NCBI GenBank assembly: GCA_049606935.1
Contig: JBMYWA010000041.1
Location: 1-20,466 of the forward strand
Length of the DNA stretch: 20,466 nucleotides
Direction: 5' to 3'
Source of the DNA: CAJXZP01 sp049606935
GTDB lineage: Bacteria; Bacteroidota; Bacteroidia; Flavobacteriales_G; Salibacteraceae
Part shown: positions 1 through 7,018 of the stretch, one piece after another
How the letters are laid out: every line of letters starts with the position of its first letter
Numbering within the stretch: the first letter of the stretch is position 1
Made by a program: the position numbers and the translations under genes
Notes under the pieces: model-generated
What the model was told of the DNA's origin: nothing
What the model saw: the letters and a program-made list of their open reading frames with translations, nothing else
Database searches by the model: none

Positions 1-871
1 GTATTGGAATACACTTGCAACTCTAATTTAGGATACGATTCAAATCCTTTTACTTCCATTTTCAACTCATTCGTAACCGGGTTGGGGTAAATAGTAACAA
101 TATCATTCTTAGTATGATCTCCAATTCCTGTAATGGCTCCGTAATTAAATACGTGTCCCCAATAGGGTGATTGTTGCGTATAATCTACCGTTTGAGTATT
201 AGATACATTGGTTTTCATAAATACGGTAGAGTAATCTACATTTGTGATTTCTGAATCATCCGTTCTCTGGTATTTATTTCCATCATTGAAATTAAGCGGG
301 TACGCCAAAGCCGTCCATCCACCAGGAACATCATCATAACCAACCTGAATATTACTCTTATACTCTGAGCTTGAATTAAAGAACCTGCCATGCTGTAAAA
401 TAATATTTTGTGGTGTATTACTTTGTCTATAAGCTTTAGCCCAAACCTGCCACGACATCCATTTTTTTGCCCAGTGAATAATCTTATCATCACTAAGTAC
501 ATAAAGCCTACTTGTTCCGCCATTCGTTATGGCATAATTTTTTGAGTAGATAGGAAAATCATCTTTCAAAAAATCATCATACAATTTATCAAACTTCCAT
601 GAATGAGGCTCTGATTCATAGCTAGCGGTAGCATATTAGGATCGGTACTCTGAAGTCTTATTAGAGGAATAGTAGCCTTTCCCCCACCTATTAGTGGTCC
701 AGAAAAATCTTTAATATGTAGTGAAGCCTGAGGGCTATTTATGCCAACTCCTACTTTATTTCCAGAAATATTTTGAATACCATTTGAATAGAGTTGAGCA
801 CAAACATCGTTTGAGAAAAAAACACAACTCAATACAAGAGCTGCTTTCAAGGTAATTTTAGTTAAATACAT
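1..871 (-). pseudogene. T9SS-secreted protein gene, frameshifted and cut by the window edge
   Basis: The first reading frame (871 to 566) encodes a signal peptide (residues 1-26, ending DVCAQ) and a segment with GVGINSPQASLHI, the type of motif found in Bacteroidota secreted and tail-fibre-like proteins. It runs through IRLQSTDPN, then loses sense and stops at 566. A second frame, open from 635 to position 1, continues as ATASYESEPHSWKFDKLYDD and stays open for about 210 residues. It contains GGWTALAYPLNFNDG and, near 65-100, IYPNPVTNELKMEV, the start of a T9SS type A C-terminal sorting domain. Together they read as one secreted cargo protein of roughly 300 residues broken by a -1 type shift near 630-640. 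I see no slippery heptamer that would suggest programmed frameshifting. A sequencing or assembly indel is the main alternative to a real mutation. The 3' end lies outside the window. Function is unknown beyond secretion. Confidence 0.8.
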
Positions 872-1023
872 AAGTTGTTTTTTTGTTAAAGTATACTCAA
901 ACGTTCGAATAAGTATTCATTAATAAAAATTATCACCTTGATTATATGTGCTTTCCATGTCTGAAAAATGGATATTAGGTCTAGAAGCCTTTTCAATTAT
1001 TTACTGGTAAACTGGAGTAAATA

Positions 1024-1206
1024 TTACCACAAGGTAAGGTTGAAGGTGCTGAACGTGTTAAAAACATGGTAAGAGTTATGGATGAAGAAGGTTTTGGTAA
1101 CTGTACCAATACCGGAGCATGTGAGGTAGAATGTCCGAAAGGAATTTCTTTAGACAACATTGCTAGAATGAATAGAGAATACTTATCGGCATCTTTAGCT
1201 GATTAA
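1024..1206 (+). pseudogene. sdhB: Orphan 3' fragment of succinate dehydrogenase iron-sulfur subunit gene
   Basis: Sixty in-frame codons read LPQGKVEGAERV..., then FGNCTNTGACEVECPKG and SLDNIARMNREYLSASLAD, ending in TAA. This matches the C-terminal quarter of the SdhB/FrdB subunit of respiratory complex II. It contains the C-x5-C-x3-C-P cysteine cluster that binds the 3Fe-4S and 4Fe-4S centres. The usual protein is about 240-250 residues, so the N-terminal ferredoxin domain and the first half of the second domain are missing. A stop (1018-1020) lies in frame just upstream. A possible decayed extension (LFTGK, 997-1011) precedes it but is too short to rely on. No sdhA or sdhC is nearby. The tail is well conserved and keeps a strong terminator, so it looks like a recent truncation or partial duplication. 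It is unlikely to make a functional protein. Confidence 0.88.
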
Positions 1207-1225
1207 GCACCAAGCTATAAATGAG

Positions 1226-1258
1226 AAGCCCCGATTACTTTCGTAATCGGGGCTTTTT
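1226..1258 (+). terminator. Rho-independent terminator behind the sdhB fragment
   Basis: A perfect 13-bp stem (AAGCCCCGATTAC at 1226-1238 pairing with 1243-1255) closes a TTTC loop. A run of T (1254-1258) follows on the plus strand. It lies 20 bp after the sdhB-fragment stop. It faces the plus direction, but the stem could also stop transcripts arriving from the minus-strand lipoprotein gene that ends at 1317. Confidence 0.92.
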
Positions 1259-1316
1259 GCTTTTATTTTTAGTTAGGTTCAAAAAAAATAAAAGCGGGGG
1301 GTCTGAAATCAGATTT

Positions 1317-1772
1317 TTAGTAACTTACCTTATTAAAATAGCCATTTGATAAAAATTGACTTGCTTGAAAATTATTTGCTACCTCAGCCTCTATATCAAA
1401 GCTACCCGAAATCACTCTATTTACGGTGTCAATACTACTCACAGTAATGTGTCCAGAACCAGTTTTATTTAGGTTATACACCCAAAATGAGACTTCTCCA
1501 GGATATAAATACTTACCCGGTTGAATTCTACCTTGATCAGTGTTTAATGTTAAATCAAAACTACCTGAACCATAAATAATACTAATTTTTAACGACTCGG
1601 TATTTGCCTGAGAGCTCCATGAATGATCTTTACCTATTGCGCGCGCACAAATGTCTTTTTCACCCACCACAATAGGCGCATTTTTTTCACAAGTAAAGGT
1701 TTCATCCTCCGATTTTATTAAATCGCACGACATCATTCCAAATACTAATCCAATACAAAATAAATACTTCAT
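1317..1772 (-). CDS. Putative lipoprotein of unknown function
   Basis: This 151-residue protein starts with a short hydrophobic signal ending in a lipobox-like GMMSC, with Cys16 the likely lipidated residue. It should therefore be anchored in the envelope, probably the outer membrane. The rest is predicted beta-rich: SLKISIIYGSGSFDLTL, a PGKY turn, then VISGSFDIEAEV and NGYFNKVSY at the end. The closing 'I-S-G-x-F ... G-x-F' pattern recalls small Bacteroidota lipoproteins of the DUF6252 type. I judge that only from pattern and it needs a profile search. It begins 4 bp after the stop of the 301-residue gene upstream, so the two are almost certainly one transcript and probably work together in the envelope. 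Confidence 0.8.
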   Translation of the reverse strand: MKYLFCIGLVFGMMSCDLIKSEDETFTCEKNAPIVVGEKDICARAIGKDHSWSSQANTESLKISIIYGSGSFDLTLNTDQGRIQPGKYLYPGEVSFWVYNLNKTGSGHITVSSIDTVNRVISGSFDIEAEVANNFQASQFLSNGYFNKVSY

Positions 1773-1776
1773 AATT

Positions 1777-2682
1777 TTACTTTTTTATAATTGTTAGTCC
1801 AATACCACATTGCACAAATACACCTGTATATGGTTTTATTCCGGTGTCAAAACTCATGCACATACCCAAGCCTTTATTGGTCATAGATTTAGGATCTGTT
1901 TGAAAAAACTTATACCCAATTCTAAATCCCAAAGGACCTTTCTTTTCTAAGCCTTTCACAATATCTGTTACATCGTTACCATCGGTATCCTCCCATTTAT
2001 TACTTGGTAAGACCATTAAATCAAAATACACATCGCGACCACCAGAATTAAAAGACTTTCCGTAATTATCTGTTTCAATAAACGCGCTAGTTATGGTTCT
2101 AATGTTTATACCCAAATAAAAACCAGATTGCGCAAAGTTCACAAAGTCAGAACCATTATTTAACTCATTAAACCCCTCTAAATACTCCAAATTATTTCCT
2201 GTAGACTTTCTATAAAAACCACCTCTTAAATGGTATTGCTTTCTTTTTTGAACAGGAATAGTGATTGATTTTGTAACCGTATAGTCATCTGCCCCTATTT
2301 TGCTAACTGTTTTACTATCAATTACAATTTTTGTTTTTTTGGTTACCACCCTATTACTAAAAACCAAGTATCCTCCCAATTCAATTTCTAGATTTGGATC
2401 AAAATTTTTCTCTTCTAGGCTTCCCATGTTAATCCAGCTTCTTCTAAAACTATACTGAGCTCCCACGAATGAGGGTAATATTTCCACATGCCCCCACAAA
2501 GCCAGATTAAACGAGAGCGTATTAAAGGCATCATTTTGCATAACCTCTAGTTGAATCAAATCTGTATTCACACTTACTTTTGGTGCAGCCGGGGTTTCGT
2601 TTGAGGTTATTTTATAATTCACATTTTGAGTAAAACCAATTACCGAATATGTTAGTGCCAATAGTAGTAACCATTTTTTCAT
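1777..2682 (-). CDS. Putative outer-membrane or periplasmic beta-rich protein, unknown function
   Basis: This 301-residue protein begins with a clear Sec signal (MKKWLLLLALTYSVIGFTQ). I do not recognise the family. After the signal there are alternating polar/aromatic strands (FNLALWGHVEILPSFVGAQYSF, in two runs; LEIELGGYLVF; YHLRGGFYRK; SGFYLGINIRTI; DVYFDLMVLP; LGFRIGYKFF; GVFVQCGIGLTI near the C-terminus). This pattern fits a small outer-membrane beta barrel. Start choice is secure because the signal peptide begins at the first Met and the upstream DNA is promoter-like. It is the first gene of a two-gene operon with the lipoprotein at 1317-1772. It is transcribed divergently from a two-component system 123 bp away, which is the best hint about its regulation. 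Confidence 0.8.
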   Translation of the reverse strand: MKKWLLLLALTYSVIGFTQNVNYKITSNETPAAPKVSVNTDLIQLEVMQNDAFNTLSFNLALWGHVEILPSFVGAQYSFRRSWINMGSLEEKNFDPNLEIELGGYLVFSNRVVTKKTKIVIDSKTVSKIGADDYTVTKSITIPVQKRKQYHLRGGFYRKSTGNNLEYLEGFNELNNGSDFVNFAQSGFYLGINIRTITSAFIETDNYGKSFNSGGRDVYFDLMVLPSNKWEDTDGNDVTDIVKGLEKKGPLGFRIGYKFFQTDPKSMTNKGLGMCMSFDTGIKPYTGVFVQCGIGLTIIKK

Positions 2683-2705
2683 AACTTATGTTTTTTAGTT
2701 CGAAA

Positions 2706-2736
2706 CAAAGGTTGACCAGCCCTCCATTTTCAACAA
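2706..2736 (-). promoter_or_regulatory. Putative promoter for the outer-membrane/lipoprotein operon
   Basis: On the minus strand TTGTTG (2736-2731) is followed after 17 nt by AACCTTTG (2713-2706), one base off the Bacteroidota -7 consensus TAnnTTTG. This places the start of transcription about 20 nt before the gene at 2682. The -33 box overlaps the palindrome at 2735-2754. Confidence 0.5.
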
Positions 2737-2754
2737 TACGCAGAGTTGCGTATT
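2735..2754. promoter_or_regulatory. Perfect palindrome, candidate operator between divergent promoters
   Basis: AATACGCA (2735-2742), spacer gagt, then TGCGTATT (2747-2754) form exact 8-bp inverted arms. The site overlaps the likely -33 boxes of both divergent promoters (2731-2736 on minus, 2753-2756 on plus). A dimeric LuxR/NarL-type regulator such as the one encoded at 2806 is an obvious candidate binder. That assignment is inference. Confidence 0.55.
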
Positions 2755-2783
2755 TGTTAAACGGTTAGCTATACCGTAATTTG
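2753..2783 (+). promoter_or_regulatory. Putative promoter for the response regulator / kinase pair
   Basis: TTTG (2753-2756) is followed after 20 nt by TAATTTG (2777-2783), a TAnnTTTG-like -7 box one base short. The spacer holds a second near-palindrome, ACGGT (2761-2765) and ACCGT (2773-2777) around TAGCTAT. Transcription would start about 15 nt before the ATG at 2806. Confidence 0.5.
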
Positions 2784-2805
2784 TAAACAACAAAACGAAT
2801 AGATT

Positions 2806-3447
2806 ATGAACATTATAATAGCCGAAGATTTACCTCAGTTAGCTCAAGCTTTAAAGCAAAAAATTGAACTAGCCATTGAGTTTAAGGTAAAGCATATAGC
2901 GCCAAATGGTTCGGAGCTTATTTCCTATTTGCAAAAAGATCATCAGGTAGATGTCATTTTGATGGATATTAATATGCCAAAAATGAATGGAATTGAGGCT
3001 ACCAAACTAATATCAGAAAGGTGGCCAATGATTTCGATAGTGATGTGTACTGTTTTTGATGATGAGCATTATTTATTCGATGCAATTATGGCTGGGGCAA
3101 ACGGTTATTTACTTAAAGATGAGCCTCCACAAAAAATTCATAAGTCTATTTATGAAACTATGGAAGGTGGGGTACCGATGAGTTCAGAAATTGCTAAAAA
3201 ATCGCTCTCGTTAATACGAAATGGTCAGCCTAAAAAAGAGCCAAACCTTACCGAAGAATACAATCTTACTGCCCGCGAAATTGAAATTTTACAATCCTTA
3301 GCTAAAGGGTTAAGCTATGAACAAATAGCCAATAATTTATATATTAGCTACGGTACGGTAAGAAAGCATATTGAGAACTGCTACCGAAAACTACGCGTTC
3401 ACTCTAAAGTGGAAGCCATCAACAAACTAAAATCAACTAATGAGTAA
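2806..3447 (+). CDS. Two-component response regulator, NarL/FixJ (LuxR-type) family
   Basis: This 213-residue DNA-binding response regulator has a receiver domain (about 1-120) and a C-terminal LuxR-type helix-turn-helix (about 150-210). The acidic pocket (E7, D8), the phospho-acceptor D54 in LMDINMPKMNG, T82 and K104 are all present, so phosphorylation should work normally. The HTH reads LTAREIEILQSLAKGLS and IANNLYISYGTVRKHIENCYRKL, with the usual LuxR recognition-helix pattern. Its stop overlaps the start of the histidine kinase by 8 nt (ATGAGTAA), so the two are translationally coupled and form a cognate pair. It diverges from an envelope-protein operon across a short intergenic region with a perfect palindrome. 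That makes the operon, and the regulator gene itself, likely targets. The signal sensed is unknown. Confidence 0.93.
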   Translation: MNIIIAEDLPQLAQALKQKIELAIEFKVKHIAPNGSELISYLQKDHQVDVILMDINMPKMNGIEATKLISERWPMISIVMCTVFDDEHYLFDAIMAGANGYLLKDEPPQKIHKSIYETMEGGVPMSSEIAKKSLSLIRNGQPKKEPNLTEEYNLTAREIEILQSLAKGLSYEQIANNLYISYGTVRKHIENCYRKLRVHSKVEAINKLKSTNE

Positions 3448-5278
3448 ATCAATTTTTACCATTTCGGTTACATCACTTCTACTGCTTTTATTCCGTTTTT
3501 CACTATGCGCAAACGATTCTATACAGCTTGAAAGTTTAGAACAAAATTCTCGAAAGTATTACCGAATTGATATTGATTCTTCGGCTTTTTTTGCGCGACA
3601 AATTCTTTCTTACGATTCCAACGTTAACCCAGAAAAATATGGGTTTGCCTTAAATTGGATAGGAATTTGTTTTATGAATAAAGGAATGGTAGATAGCGCT
3701 GATTTATACTATCAAAAGGCTATTCAATTTGGTGCAAATAATAATGCTGGCTCTGTTACTGATAAAGCTTATTTGAATAGAGGAATCAATTACTTTAATC
3801 AAGGAGATTTTGAAAAGGCAACTGAACTCACCTTTGATGCGCTTCATAATTTTGAAGAAAAAGGAGATACCCTAGGGGTTGCTCATGCCTGCTACAATTT
3901 AGGAAACGCCTTTAACCGATTAGAACGATACAAAGAGGCACTAGCTTATTATAAAAAGGCACAATCTGTCTACAAAAACATACAACCCCAATGGAGTTTA
4001 GCTAATGTGTATAATGCCATGGGAACAGTTTATACTTCTACCCAAAAATACGACTCTGCAATTCATTATTTAAACAAAAGTGTTGCTATAAAAATTGCTG
4101 GCGGAGCAGAGGTATATTGCGCTTCGGAATACAACAATTTAGCCACTATTTATAAAGAACAAGGTCAACAAGAATTGGCAAAAAACTACTACTACAAATC
4201 CAACAAAGCGGCCAAAAGTAGAGGTAATAAAGCGGTAGAATGTCATTCACTACATAACCTGGCCTTATTGTATTTTAATCAAAACAATATAGATTCAGCG
4301 TATTTCTATTCTGAACTGGCTATTAAAGTTTTAAACGAATACTCCGACTATGAAGAGCATGTAGAATTGTATCAATTGCATGCCAACATTCTTTCGGAAA
4401 TGGGAAAATATGAACGGGCATTTTTCTATTTGAAGTTACGAAACAAAGTAGCAGATAGCACTAAAAATGAAGCCGTTGAAAAAGAAATAGTTAAACTTCA
4501 TAAACAATATGAAGTGGCCCAAAAAAACAAACAACTCGCAGAACAAAAGGTTCAAATTCTAGAACAAAGCAAAGAACTCCTATTTCAACTTCTACTAATT
4601 TTAGCATTGATTGCTATCGTAATAATAATTGCAATGTTTTTTTACCAGCATAAAAAAACGCAATCTTTACGAACAAAAGCCAAAGTAAACGAAGAAAAAA
4701 ACAGAATCGCCATGGATTTGCATGATCATGTAGGAGCCGAATTAACCATTGTTTCCTCTAAATTAGATTCTCAAATATTTGTAGCTAAAACCACCTCTGA
4801 AAAAAATGAACTTGGCACTATTTCTTCTCAAGTAAAACGAGCAAGTGAAATATTGAGAGAATCCATTTGGTCTATCAAGTTAGAATCAATTACCGTAAAC
4901 CAATTAGAAAATCGTTTAGCGGCTTTTTACGGGCGTTTATTTCAAAATAGCACTACACTTATTACTTTTAATTCAAATTGCAGCAACAAGGTTCTTACCC
5001 CCCAAATTGCCCTAACCTCCTACCGTGTTTTACAAGAAGCCCTAACCAATGCTTACAAATATGCCGAAGCCACTAAAATTAACATTCAAATTACCGCATC
5101 TGGTAATCAATTTCAATTTAGTATTACAGACAACGGTAAAGGTTTTGATAAGTTAAAATTAACAGATACCGGATTCGGGTTAGCTAATATGAAATCTAGA
5201 GTAGAAGCTCTTAATGGTCAAATCTCCATTAACTCAGAATTAGGTAAAGGAACGCAAATAGTTTGGTTGTTTTTTTAA
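3440..5278 (+). CDS. TPR-containing sensor histidine kinase (HisKA_3 type)
   Basis: This 612-residue membrane kinase has a signal or anchor segment at residues 1-24. A long TPR array follows (about 70-335, repeated A-x-x-Y/N-L-G-x-x-Y patterns such as LNRGINYFNQGDFEKA and YNNLATIYKEQGQQELA). A coiled coil (about 343-380), one transmembrane helix (about 381-402) and a cytoplasmic kinase core complete it. The phospho-acceptor is H428 in DLHDHVGAELT, the HisKA_3 signature that partners NarL-type regulators. The ATPase domain keeps its N box (N537 in LQEALTNAYKYA), G1 box (DNGKGFD, 564-570) and G2 box (GFGLANMKSRVEALNG). TPRs on the periplasmic side suggest detection of a protein or peptide cue. 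This layout is common in Bacteroidota and all catalytic motifs are intact. It starts inside the regulator gene (8-nt overlap). Confidence 0.93.
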   Translation: MSKSIFTISVTSLLLLLFRFSLCANDSIQLESLEQNSRKYYRIDIDSSAFFARQILSYDSNVNPEKYGFALNWIGICFMNKGMVDSADLYYQKAIQFGANNNAGSVTDKAYLNRGINYFNQGDFEKATELTFDALHNFEEKGDTLGVAHACYNLGNAFNRLERYKEALAYYKKAQSVYKNIQPQWSLANVYNAMGTVYTSTQKYDSAIHYLNKSVAIKIAGGAEVYCASEYNNLATIYKEQGQQELAKNYYYKSNKAAKSRGNKAVECHSLHNLALLYFNQNNIDSAYFYSELAIKVLNEYSDYEEHVELYQLHANILSEMGKYERAFFYLKLRNKVADSTKNEAVEKEIVKLHKQYEVAQKNKQLAEQKVQILEQSKELLFQLLLILALIAIVIIIAMFFYQHKKTQSLRTKAKVNEEKNRIAMDLHDHVGAELTIVSSKLDSQIFVAKTTSEKNELGTISSQVKRASEILRESIWSIKLESITVNQLENRLAAFYGRLFQNSTTLITFNSNCSNKVLTPQIALTSYRVLQEALTNAYKYAEATKINIQITASGNQFQFSITDNGKGFDKLKLTDTGFGLANMKSRVEALNGQISINSELGKGTQIVWLFF

Positions 5279-5334
5279 CCCTTCATTAAAAATTAGTTGC
5301 CTAATTCCATTTTTCGCATAGATTTTTTTGTTTT

Positions 5335-5459
5335 GGGCGTTACCCTGTTTTTACTTTATTCGGCATCCTCATAAAGCAAAACCACGGTCAGGCTATACGT
5401 GCTCGCTTTTGCCTCCTAACGTCAGCAAAGAGCTCAAACAACACTTCTATCCCTAACGC
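5335..5459. repeat. Bacteroidota-type intergenic repeat (REP-like)
   Basis: The stretch starts GGGCGTTACCC (5335-5345) and ends CCCTAACGC (5451-5459), giving GCGTTA/TAACGC terminal inverted repeats. Between them lies GGTCAGGCTATACGTGCTCGC, read here in two parts, GGTCAGGCTATACG and TGCTCGC. This resembles the short non-coding repeats seen many times in flavobacterial genomes between genes. Only one copy is visible in the window, so the repeat status rests on recognition rather than on a second copy. Confidence 0.6.
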
Positions 5460-5634
5460 TATCAATCCCCCTGTCGGTCATTCTCTCTATAATATTACTC
5501 TGTAATAACAAACCTCATATAAAATTGCTACGCACTTTCTCCCTCCTCCAAGGGAGGTTTTTCACCGAAAATTCAAAATGACTTGCGGAAGCATGTCATT
5601 TTTCGGCAATGCTGTAGGAAGGATTAGGGGATTA

Positions 5635-5668
5635 AAATGCCTCTTGAGTATTTCATCAAGAGGCATTT
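5635..5668 (-). terminator. Terminator of the amidohydrolase operon
   Basis: A perfect 13-bp stem (AAATGCCTCTTGA 5635-5647 with TCAAGAGGCATTT 5656-5668) and an 8-nt loop lie just after the stop at 5674 on the minus strand. A short T run follows the stem in that direction. The symmetric A/T ends may allow some bidirectional action. Confidence 0.82.
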
Positions 5669-5673
5669 CTAAA

Positions 5674-7008
5674 TTATTTCTCCGCAGCATACTTTCCTGT
5701 ATACTTTCTATACAACTGCTTTTGGGTGTTGTCTAAATTTAATGGTCGTCCTTGCACCCAAGCGTGAGTTACATTATTGGTTCGCATATCTAAGGCGTCT
5801 CCAGTACTAATAAAAAAGGTGGCTTGTTTGCCTGCTTCAATAGAACCAAGGTTTTTATCAATACCTAAAATTTTTGCCGCGTTTAAGGTAATACTAGTCA
5901 ATGCATCCTCTTTAGTTTGTCCGTAACCCACGGTTTCGCCCGCTAAAAACGGCAAGTTTCTTGAATTCATAGCTTCCATATCGCCAGCAGAACCTAAGCA
6001 AAATAACACCCCGTTTTTTTGTAAAATAGAGGGCAACTTATACGGATATCTTGGATCATCATCTTGCCTTACAGGTAATGAATGTACTCTCCTTAAAATT
6101 ACACTGATATTCGCTTCTTTAATTTCGTTGCAAAGCAAACCGGCATCGTAACCGCCTACAATAACTACATGTTTTAAACCCAGTAACTTTTTAAACTGAA
6201 TAACCTGCAAAATCTCTTTCGACATATCGCAATGCACATACAATGTAGTTTGACCCCTAAACAGTGATCTTAAACTCTCAAACTGTAAATTAATTTCGTT
6301 GTCTCCTGTTTGGTTATACGCTTTAGCCGATTGAAAATAAGTAACAATTTCTTGGATTTTATCATTGGTATTTTTAGACTTTTTCATTGGTCCTGCGGCA
6401 TACCAAGGACCTCCCTGAGAAAACCGATCTGGCCAATTTAAATGGAACCCATCTACTTTTCGGATAATAGCATCTTCATAATTCCAAGCATCTAACTTCA
6501 TTACCGAGGAGGCACCAGCAACCACCCCACCTCTAGGAACAACCTGAGTGGTTAAAATTCCATTACTCCGAACGGTATGAACAATTTTAGATTCTGGATT
6601 ATACGCAATAGCCGTTTTCACATTTGGGTTAAACTTACCCACCTCATCAAAATCTCTTGATTGACGTAAGGCATCAATTTCGGTAATACCCATGGTGTTA
6701 TCCACATTAATGAACCCAGGGTAAACATGCTCTCCGTTAAGGTATATCACTGTATCGTAATCGTCACTATTTACTCGCTTTCGCATTTGATCTTTTACAA
6801 AAGTGAATAACCCGTTCTCTATTGAAATGGCACTATTTTCTATTACCTCACCGTTTCCTATATGTGCAATACCACCAAGAATTAGAACCTTGTTTGGGTA
6901 TTCTAAAACCGGTCCAGGTACTTGCGCTACTGCTGCCCAGCTATTCACAAATACCGCTAATACTAGCCACAAGAAACACTTCATTTTATTTTCTTTTGGA
7001 TTGTTCAT
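5674..7008 (-). CDS. Secreted amidohydrolase-like protein lacking the HxH metal motif
   Basis: This is an amidohydrolase-superfamily protein with a signal peptide (MKCFLWLVLAVFVNSWAAVAQ, given here as MKCFLWLVLAVFVN plus SWAAVAQ). The fold is recognisable from NKVLILGGIAHIGNGEVI at the start, HVYPGFI before the barrel, and the C-terminal return to the beta sandwich (ALTSITLNAAKILGI, LGSIEAGKQATFFI). The usual GFIDxHxHxG metal motif reads GFINVDNTMG, so both first-shell histidines are gone (Asp and Thr in their places). The barrel aspartate region LGSAGDME is kept. It is probably not a normal metal-dependent hydrolase and may be structural or a partner of its neighbour. Three starts are possible: 7041 (overlaps the upstream gene by 23 nt), 7008 (chosen, 10 nt after the upstream stop) and 6984 (directly at the signal peptide). 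It is the second gene of the operon. Confidence 0.85.
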   Translation of the reverse strand: MNNPKENKMKCFLWLVLAVFVNSWAAVAQVPGPVLEYPNKVLILGGIAHIGNGEVIENSAISIENGLFTFVKDQMRKRVNSDDYDTVIYLNGEHVYPGFINVDNTMGITEIDALRQSRDFDEVGKFNPNVKTAIAYNPESKIVHTVRSNGILTTQVVPRGGVVAGASSVMKLDAWNYEDAIIRKVDGFHLNWPDRFSQGGPWYAAGPMKKSKNTNDKIQEIVTYFQSAKAYNQTGDNEINLQFESLRSLFRGQTTLYVHCDMSKEILQVIQFKKLLGLKHVVIVGGYDAGLLCNEIKEANISVILRRVHSLPVRQDDDPRYPYKLPSILQKNGVLFCLGSAGDMEAMNSRNLPFLAGETVGYGQTKEDALTSITLNAAKILGIDKNLGSIEAGKQATFFISTGDALDMRTNNVTHAWVQGRPLNLDNTQKQLYRKYTGKYAAEK

Positions 7009-7018
7009 GTTTCTACTA

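Larger units (their letters stand above)
5279..5673. other. Gene-free stretch of about 395 bp with repeat and hairpins
   Basis: I see no credible gene here. After the kinase stop there is a weak hairpin (AATTAG 5291-5296 / CTAATT 5301-5306) with a T-rich tail, a possible poor terminator. Then comes the repeat at 5335-5459. A GC-rich short hairpin (CCTCC 5545-5549 / GGAGG 5553-5557) followed by five T could end plus-strand transcription. An imperfect hairpin built on CCGAAAA and TTTTTCGG with inner AAATGAC/GTCATTT lies at about 5565-5605. The terminator of the minus-strand operon closes the region. Confidence 0.6.

Noticed and set aside
236..523. A 95-residue minus-strand open frame inside the left-edge gene
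   Set aside because: It is out of frame with the reading frame carrying the T9SS sorting domain, has no family features, and overlaps it completely. It is a shadow.
566..640. Programmed ribosomal frameshift in the left-edge gene
   Set aside because: No slippery heptamer and no following stem are visible, and a secreted T9SS cargo protein is not a known user of this mechanism. Mutation or sequence error is simpler.
1066..1206. The sdhB remnant as a functional mini-ferredoxin from the internal ATG
   Set aside because: It keeps only one partial cysteine cluster, has no promoter or ribosome-binding context, and matches the subunit tail exactly, so a fragment is the simplest reading.
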